Shown one piece after another: positions 21,626-27,213 of a stretch of DNA of 27,213 nt. Positions within the stretch are counted from its first letter, which is position 1. Every line of letters begins with the position of its first letter. The translations under genes and the position numbers were made by a program. Location of the stretch: contig AJWJ01000311.1 in the NCBI GenBank assembly GCA_000277445.1, positions 1 to 27,213 of the forward strand, in the 5' to 3' direction. Origin of the DNA: Polysphondylium violaceum. Its lineage: Eukaryota; Evosea; Eumycetozoa; Dictyosteliales; Dictyosteliaceae. The notes under the pieces are model-generated. The model did not search any database. It was given only the letters and a program-made list of their open reading frames with translations, and had not been told where the DNA came from.

Positions 21626-21777
21626 TGGGCGTTGTTTTTGATTGAGGATAAACACCCATTAACAACAGCCTCTCTAAGAGATAAATCTTAAATAATACGA
21701 GATAAGAGCCCCTTCATTGAAAAGAAAAAATTTCAGCACCCCCGAGCAAATTCTTTAAAAACTTTTTCGGGGCTTTT
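21626..21777. repeat. Cluster of short hairpins, two mutually exclusive
   Basis: Four potential stems lie in 150 bp: TGGGCGTT with AACACCCA (21626-21633/21651-21658, one mismatch), TCTC-TAA-GAGA (21671-21681), AAGAGCCCC with GGGGCTTTT (21704-21712/21769-21777, one G-U pair) and CCCCGA with TCGGGG (21740-21745/21767-21772). The last two share the GGGG at 21769-21772 and cannot form together. Confidence 0.4.
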
Positions 21778-22197
21778 CACTATTTTTGGACAAAAAATGT
21801 AATTTGTCATTGAGGTTTGATTTCTCACAGTAATGATCACATAGAGTTTTATTCATAAATAGATTTTTGCATGTGGAGATAACAATATTTTTAGGAATTA
21901 AAAGTTTCTTTTTATCCCTTTATCATTTTCTCAATTCCTATTTTATTGAAAAAATCAACAATTCTTTTGCCACTACTATTTTTTTGATTCACAATAAATC
22001 GAATCGAGAATCACATAAATGAAATTGAATCTTTTTTATTTTTAGGCGCTAATTGTTGCAAGCAATGTTCTGGGATCAATGTATGGTGATGGCTATCTCT
22101 TTATCTTTTTTTCTTTTTTTTAGTTTTAGAACTATCATTTCAACAAATTGTGAAAATAAAAAAAATAAAAATTAAAAAAATGAAAATTGGCTTCACA

Positions 22198-22279
22198 CCC
22201 GCCCAGCCCCGCCATAGTGATTGCTTTGATTGAACAAAAACATTGCCTACGTACTTTGAAAACTTGTATGTCGGGCGAG
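22198..22279 (-). repeat. GC-rich complementary segments in AT-rich spacer
   Basis: On the minus strand CTCGCCCG (22279-22272) can pair with TGGGCGGG (22205-22198), eight pairs including two G-U, around a 66-nt loop. The patch from 22191 to 22214 is strikingly C-rich on the plus strand compared with its surroundings. Confidence 0.35.
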
Positions 22280-22401
22280 GTAGATCTATTAGTTGATTAA
22301 TTAATTTTGAGATTAAGAGGTTAAAAATAGACACTTTGATTTTTTTTTCAATCTAGTGTGGGATTTGAAAAAAGACTGATTTTATTTTTAGTCGAAAGCT
22401 T

Positions 22402-22497
22402 AGAGATTTAATATCTCTGCTCGTGGTTTTTTGATTTCACATTTTAAAATGATTTGATTCTTCACATCAAAAAACATGGTTCAGAGAAAAAACGAGC
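22402..22497. repeat. Nested inverted repeats, possible structured RNA
   Basis: AGAGAT (22402-22407) and ATCTCT (22413-22418) form a hairpin with a 5-nt loop. Immediately after it GCTCGT (22419-22424) pairs with ACGAGC (22492-22497), enclosing a perfect 10-bp stem GTTTTTTGAT (22426-22435) with ATCAAAAAAC (22466-22475). The inner loop contains the 12-nt palindrome CATTTTAAAATG (22440-22451). No open frame overlaps that looks coding. Confidence 0.45.
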
Positions 22498-23507
22498 CAA
22501 TTTTAACAACCATAGATTTAATCCTTGAGTAACAATCAATATATCTAAAATCTTTTTTGATTAATGATTGATGATGTTGTTTTTGTTGATGATAGTGGAA
22601 AGATATATTATGAATCCAAACACCGCACATACGTTACAATTAATTATCAATAGAATCAAAAAAATCAAAAATATGTTGAATTGTTGGGCACTTTCCCTAT
22701 TTTCAAAGCCATGAGGATTTTTCATTGGAAGTATAATGAATTTACTCATAATTATGCATCACTCTGGGGTCATCATATATTATCATAACCACTTGAAATT
22801 TGCATCTTCTCACAATTCCTCATCACACACACCCACACCCTCACATGTCGACATAAAAAAAAAAAAGACCTTTCGTTTTTGTCTCTGTGTGCGTGTGGTG
22901 TTTCTATTATGTTGTATATGAGAGCTTTCTATCTATACCCAACAACCTAAATATAAATAAACGTATTGAAAGGGAATTAATTATAAATAGAGTAGTTATG
23001 AATATTGTCATTACTATTATTTCAATTGAGAATGTCATAAATAAACTCTATTCTTATTATAATTTATAACTGTGCACAGTTTTCAAATGAAACAGTACTG
23101 TGTTTTTTTTTTATTTTTTTTTTTTATAAAATTTTTTTTTTTTATCTTTGTCTTGTCCTCTCACTTTTACAATCAAACAATAAACTTATTACCTGTACAA
23201 AAATCATTATATATAAACAACAACACAGTATAGAATATCTAGCTAGATTACCATCCTTGATAATATATAATTAAAAGGTGGATTCGAACAAGAATTTAGC
23301 AAACAAAATATTCTCTTTACAAGTCAAACAACAACAACAACAACACCAGATAACACAATATATATTTATCTATATGTCTAGTCAACTATAGCTAAAGCAG
23401 TAAAATAAAATAATAAAATAATAGTAGTCGTCGTAATAGTCAACTTTTAGAAACTCAATAGAAATATATAGATATAGATATAGAGAAACAATACAATACA
23501 AAACAAG

Positions 23508-24995
23508 ATGGTTAAATTATTAATAGAAATATGTTTTGATATACTATTAAAAGATTTAGATAAATATCAAACATTGGATCTAAGTCAAGTGATACCCGTA
23601 GATTTAAAAGAAAAGTTATTTTCCTACTACACAAGCAATATATCCAATGAACCATCAAACTCACCATTTCCAATCACATCGTATCCAGAGGATAGATACA
23701 GAGATGTTCAATTGGTTAATCGTATAACTTGTCAAAGAGTGATACCACTTTGTTTTGCAATGTGGAGTTCGCTAGATTATCGATATGAAAAAGTTAGAAA
23801 ACTAATAGAAGAAGAAGCTTGTGATGTCAATGAAAGTGATTTAGAAGGCTTTTGTCCACTCCACTATGCAGCTATTTATGGTCGAATAGATGCTTGTAAA
23901 TTATTATTAATACACGGTGCTGATTGTACTCGTCAAAATAATTTTGGTAAAACTCCATTTGATTTGGCCCAAGATATAAAGGTTCAACAAATGATTAAAT
24001 GTAATTATATTTAATACTAATAGCAATAGGAATAGTCATAGTAATCCCTAATACTAACATCTATAACCATATCTATATCTATTTTAGTAAGATCAATATT
24101 ATTTAGAAAAGAAGAAGTTAAAGAAATGGAGCAAGATTTACAGGTAAAAAGAAAACAAATTGCAGAGTATCAAAGAAAGCAACTTCGTGAAGAGTTTTTA
24201 AAGCAATCTAGACACATTACAAATGTTTTAGAGAAAAAAGGTTACGATAAGAAAATACTATCCCCTTTATCTAAAAATTTAAATGATAACAATAATAATA
24301 ATAACAATAACTTTCAACAACATAATCATTATCAACAGCAACAACAACATATAAATAATAACAATAATAATAATAATAATCATAATCATAATAATAATAG
24401 TATAGAAAATATAGATATAGATACAGATAGTAACATGTCATCAAAAGTAGCACCTTTAACTATAGAAACAACTTCTTTAATCATAACAAGTAATCAAGAT
24501 AATAATAGTAATACTACAACTACAACAAATAGTATTGATATCAATACAACTAATATAAATAACCTTTTAAACCACAATGATGGAAATGTAAATAATAATA
24601 ACAATACTTCTTTAGATCAACAACAACAACAACAACAAAATAATATTGGAAATAGTACAAACAGTAGTCCAATTTTTAATAGCAATTTAAATGAAACTAG
24701 TAATTCACTTAGTTTTTCATTACATGTAGATAGTTCACTTCACATTCATAATCATCATAATCATCATAATACACCACTTAGATCAAGACAAAGCAACAGT
24801 ACCATTGTACCTATTCCTATTGAAAATGTAGTATGTGATGATCAAGAGACATCATTGCTATCTGGTACCCCCAATATACTAATGTTGTCTTTATCCTCTA
24901 CAACACCGACATCTGAAACTACAAATTCAAATACAAACTCAACCACAACATCAACAACATCAACATCAACAACAACTTATAAAGAACATATGTAG
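23508..24995 (+). CDS. Ankyrin-repeat protein with possible N-terminal VHL-box
   Basis: Two exons, 23508-24000 and 24088-24995, join in phase across an 87-nt intron (GTAATT to TTTTAG) to give 466 residues. One clear ankyrin repeat (about 113-145: GFCPLHYAAIYGRIDACKLL, HGAD) is preceded by a degenerate one (80-112) and followed by a partial one (GKTPFDLA). The first 40 residues (LLIEICFDIL, then VIPVDLKEKL) fit a BC-box (Leu5-x3-Cys9-x3-Leu13) and a Cul2-box (Ile29-Pro-x2-Leu33-x3-Leu37), the two parts of a VHL-box, as in Elongin BC/Cullin-2 ubiquitin-ligase receptors; the residue before Leu5 is Leu rather than Ser, Thr or Pro. After the ankyrins comes a charged coiled coil (about 165-216, EQDLQVKRKQIAEYQRKQL). 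The rest is low-complexity Asn, Gln, His, Ser and Thr. The start is the first ATG after an A-rich leader (AACAAGATGG). Confidence 0.82.
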
Positions 24996-25470
24996 TAAAC
25001 AACAACAACAAGACTTGTATGGTGATGTGTGTATGTGTTTATGTGATATGCGTTTGTTTATAGAAACATAAAAAAAGAAAAAAAGATTAAAGATTAAATT
25101 CTAAAAAGTTTATTTCTGTCAAGACAATTATGGATCAAAGATTCATTAAACGATTTGTAGACTATTTATATAATGATGTTTATTTCTTTAGACAAATATA
25201 TATTTACACATTCATTCATAATTATTGCTGAATAAATTGCTTTTTTTCTTTTTTTTACCATCATTGTACATGTACTTTTGAGAGCATTAATCATAATTTC
25301 CTATTGTTGGTAATTCAGGCTATAAGATGATTAAGAAATGATGATCCCAGGGGTTGTTAAAGATGACAAATTTCAAAGCTTTTTAAAATCAATAGCTTGG
25401 TAAACTATCAGTTGTTATCTGAAAAGGAATATAAAGACCTTATTAAATAAACCAATATTATATTTTTGGT
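24996..25470. other. Convergent 3' spacer between the two ankyrin genes
   Basis: The 475 bp hold the 3' ends of two facing genes. After the plus-strand stop there are A-rich runs (25069-25093) and AATAAA at 25231-25236 on the plus strand. The right end carries an 11-bp inverted repeat with poly(A) signals on both strands. I see no gene or other structure between them. Confidence 0.5.
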
Positions 25471-25476
25471 TTATTT
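25445..25476. terminator. 11-bp inverted repeat with AATAAA on both strands
   Basis: AAATAAACCAA (25445-25455) and TTGGTTTATTT (25466-25476) are exact reverse complements with a 10-nt spacer. Each arm holds AATAAA on one strand (plus 25446-25451, minus 25475-25470). The right arm includes the stop codon of the minus-strand ankyrin-like gene (25473-25471). Confidence 0.65.
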
Positions 25477-27213
25477 ATGAAAACATTCCATTAAATAATT
25501 GTAAAATAAAATGGGAGCTTTCTTGTGGACTACAATATTCTGTTGAAGTTCTTCCATAATGGTTTTATCTTTAAAATATTCTAAAATGTGAGATTGGGAA
25601 TGCACCATAGAGTGCGAGAGAGCACTTGATAGTATGGGTCGATTGTCATCCTTTTCATATAAATACTTTATCATTCCCAAATGACCATTTTTTATGGCTG
25701 AATCAAATAAAATGAAAGGAGCATTGATTTCTATCATCCCTTCTGTGGAAAGATTATTTTTTTGTAAGAAATAGTCGAGATAAGACACATTTCCTTCGGC
25801 ACAAAGAAAAGATATGATTTTTTTCAATGACCAAGCTTGATGGTCCACAATCAATTTGAAACAAGAAAAGCTATGAAATGAAATATAAGAAAAATAATTT
25901 TGTATGACTGGAGCATGTTTGTTTTGTTTTATATAGTTTAGGATGAATTCCAAACATTCAGTGTCCCCATTTGAAAAAGCAAAATTGGCTATTGTGTCAG
26001 TGTTTAGACATTTGAATCCTTGGCTCACCAAATACTCTATCAAAACTTGCTTTGGTTTTGTATAATTAATTGATGGAACAATGAAAATGGTATTGGGTAC
26101 CTTTAATAAAAGAAACTCTATTATTTCAAGACAACCATACACGCAAGCATATCTAAAACTCGTTTCAATTTCTTCTTGCGTCCAAATCTTTTTTTTCTCA
26201 TACAAAAATTTAAAAATGTTAGCTGAATGATATTTGTTTGATTGGACCAAACCAAGAGAGATCTGACTATCGTCATACTTTATGGGAAATTGAAATAATA
26301 GTTCGAGTAACTTTAGATTTCTGTCACTTTTGACATAAAACAACCAACGAACTGGGGCTATTTCAATTTCTACTGAAAAAGAAAGCTTGGGATGATCATT
26401 TGTGAGCAAGTAATTCAAGAGACCAATATTCCTTCCCAAGATTGCTCTATATATGATGTGGGCATTCATATTTAAATAGACAGAGTTTTTAGTTTCAATA
26501 TGTGAAAGAAAATGGAGAAAGACTGATATATCGTGATTTGTTTGAACTGCCAAAAGTAGATCCAACTCATCAATTTTGAAACCCATTTCTTGAAGGTTTT
26601 TAACTCTTTCAATAGTGTAGTCTTTGAAAGACTGTGTTGTTTGATGAATGGAATACTGTGAAAGAGGAAACTTTTCGACACTTTTTTCATTGAATAATCT
26701 ATACAAATCAAAATTTGAATTGGATATAGCCTCTGTAACTAGACTCTTTATCAATTCTTTGTTTGCAAAATCAATAAAGTCAATGGAAGAAAGATATTCT
26801 ATAATCTCTACTTGATTTTTTGAAATAAATACTTTTACTATTGATAGTCTTTGATCCTGATCTAGCTGTGTTGATTCTTTTTTGGCGATCTCGAATATGT
26901 ATTTAAATAATTCTACGTGGTAGGCTGATAATACAACATGATAGGATTCCAGAGGAGTCGGGTAGTACTTTTCGACCAATTTGTAAATCTCTAAATCACC
27001 AACATTGATTGCTTCTCTTATTAAATTTCTATTTACGTTACTATTGATTGAAGCTTGTTTATCTCTAAATATATACTCTATCATCTCGAAATTCTTTGAC
27101 TTTATGAGATCTGATACTGCATACACTGAAATCTTGTTTATCGATCTATTCAAAAACTTAAACATTTCCAAATTACCCCATTTGCAAGAATATTCGATGC
27201 TTTCAGTGTCTCC
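25471..27213 (-). CDS. Degenerate ankyrin-like repeat protein, C-terminal part
   Basis: The minus frame is open from the right edge (27213) to the stop at 25471, 580 residues, and its start lies outside the window. It begins GDTESIEYSCKWGNLEMFKFL. It is built of helix-pair repeats of about 30-35 residues with the pattern A-x2-x-G-x-L-E-(I/M)-I-x-(Y/F)-(L/I), for example ACVYGCLEIIEFLLL, AFSNGDTECLEFIL and AIKNGHLGMIKYLYEK, the form of degenerate ankyrin repeats without the TPLH motif. Such large ankyrin-like proteins are abundant and mostly uncharacterised in dictyostelids, and protein binding is the likely activity. There are no catalytic motifs, signal peptide or membrane segments in the visible part. 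Unlike most neighbours it has almost no Asn or Gln runs. No intron is needed in the visible part. Confidence 0.85.
   Translation of the reverse strand, partial: GDTESIEYSCKWGNLEMFKFLNRSINKISVYAVSDLIKSKNFEMIEYIFRDKQASINSNVNRNLIREAINVGDLEIYKLVEKYYPTPLESYHVVLSAYHVELFKYIFEIAKKESTQLDQDQRLSIVKVFISKNQVEIIEYLSSIDFIDFANKELIKSLVTEAISNSNFDLYRLFNEKSVEKFPLSQYSIHQTTQSFKDYTIERVKNLQEMGFKIDELDLLLAVQTNHDISVFLHFLSHIETKNSVYLNMNAHIIYRAILGRNIGLLNYLLTNDHPKLSFSVEIEIAPVRWLFYVKSDRNLKLLELLFQFPIKYDDSQISLGLVQSNKYHSANIFKFLYEKKKIWTQEEIETSFRYACVYGCLEIIEFLLLKVPNTIFIVPSINYTKPKQVLIEYLVSQGFKCLNTDTIANFAFSNGDTECLEFILNYIKQNKHAPVIQNYFSYISFHSFSCFKLIVDHQAWSLKKIISFLCAEGNVSYLDYFLQKNNLSTEGMIEINAPFILFDSAIKNGHLGMIKYLYEKDDNRPILSSALSHSMVHSQSHILEYFKDKTIMEELQQNIVVHKKAPILFYNYLMECFHK

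Larger units (their letters stand above)
19250..23507. promoter_or_regulatory. Long divergent spacer, 4.26 kb, without a supported gene
   Basis: This spacer separates the ASG1-like (minus) and ankyrin (plus) starts and is far longer than the others here (0.1-1.1 kb). It holds GT-rich clusters (TGTGTGTG near 19908-19943, 21379-21400, 21515-21543), G-rich boxes (GTGGGGGTGGGGG on the minus strand near 20135-20147; GAGTGGGTGTG near 19754-19764), a 25-nt A run (20169-20193), CAA repeats before the ankyrin ATG (about 23328-23345), and a cluster of inverted repeats at 21.6-22.5 kb. Short open frames (for example 20508-20735 minus, 22736-22921 plus) show no protein-like sequence. G- and GT-rich boxes bind G-box factor upstream of developmental genes in Dictyostelium, so complex regulation is plausible but inferred. 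Undetected non-coding RNAs or leader exons are possible. Confidence 0.5.

Noticed and set aside
22561-23069. Several 60-residue frames on both strands of the long spacer
   Set aside because: Composition follows AT-rich DNA (Ile, Tyr, Asn), starts lack consistent contexts and no motif is visible.
23270-23300. GTTCGAATCC on the minus strand, like a tRNA B box
   Set aside because: The flanking bases do not form a T-arm stem beyond one or two pairs, and no acceptor or anticodon stem is found upstream.
1-27213. Possible transposons, viral relics or CRISPR arrays
   Set aside because: No transposase, reverse transcriptase, integrase or capsid-like frame, no long terminal or direct repeats, and no regularly spaced repeat array were seen.

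Overview
The window is a 27.2 kb nuclear fragment that looks like a dictyostelid social amoeba (Dictyostelia, Amoebozoa). The signs are AT-rich spacers, GT-AG introns of only 55-87 nt, A-rich contexts before start codons, in-frame AAT and CAA repeats coding for long Asn and Gln tracts, AATAAA signals close to stop codons, and families typical of the group (FNIP repeats, degenerate ankyrin-like proteins). The sequence alone does not fix the species. I see no transposon, retroelement, rRNA, tRNA or CRISPR array.

Layout, left to right: (1) the start of a small secreted Cys-rich protein gene (minus, cut by the left edge); (2) a USP16/USP45-type deubiquitinase (minus, 3 exons); (3) a PH + RUN domain protein (plus, 2 exons); (4) an FNIP-repeat protein (plus) whose start lies in an 18-nt first exon; (5) cyclophilin A (minus), whose start codon appears to be split by an intron; (6) a TBC-domain Rab-GAP (minus, 4 exons); (7) an RBM42-type RRM protein (minus); (8) a small unknown C2HC zinc protein (plus); (9) a protein of the plant ASG1-like family (minus, 2 exons); (10) a 4.26 kb non-coding stretch with several inverted repeats; (11) an ankyrin protein with a possible N-terminal VHL-box (plus, 2 exons); (12) a degenerate ankyrin-like protein running off the right edge (minus).

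The genes do not form a pathway. Two are likely membrane-traffic regulators (PH-RUN and TBC), two touch ubiquitin (the USP and perhaps the ankyrin/VHL-box protein) and one binds RNA. Exon models were built by hand from splice sites and reading phase; every model keeps phase across its introns.

No new multi-gene system was recognised. The observations most worth following are: all three convergent gene pairs end in inverted repeats carrying AATAAA on both strands; the start codons of cyclophilin A and the FNIP gene depend on introns; an ASG1-like domain occurs in an amoeba; the ankyrin protein matches a VHL-box; a 9-bp hairpin with a GUGA loop lies downstream of RBM42; and the long spacer contains hairpins that could belong to a non-coding RNA or a regulatory region.
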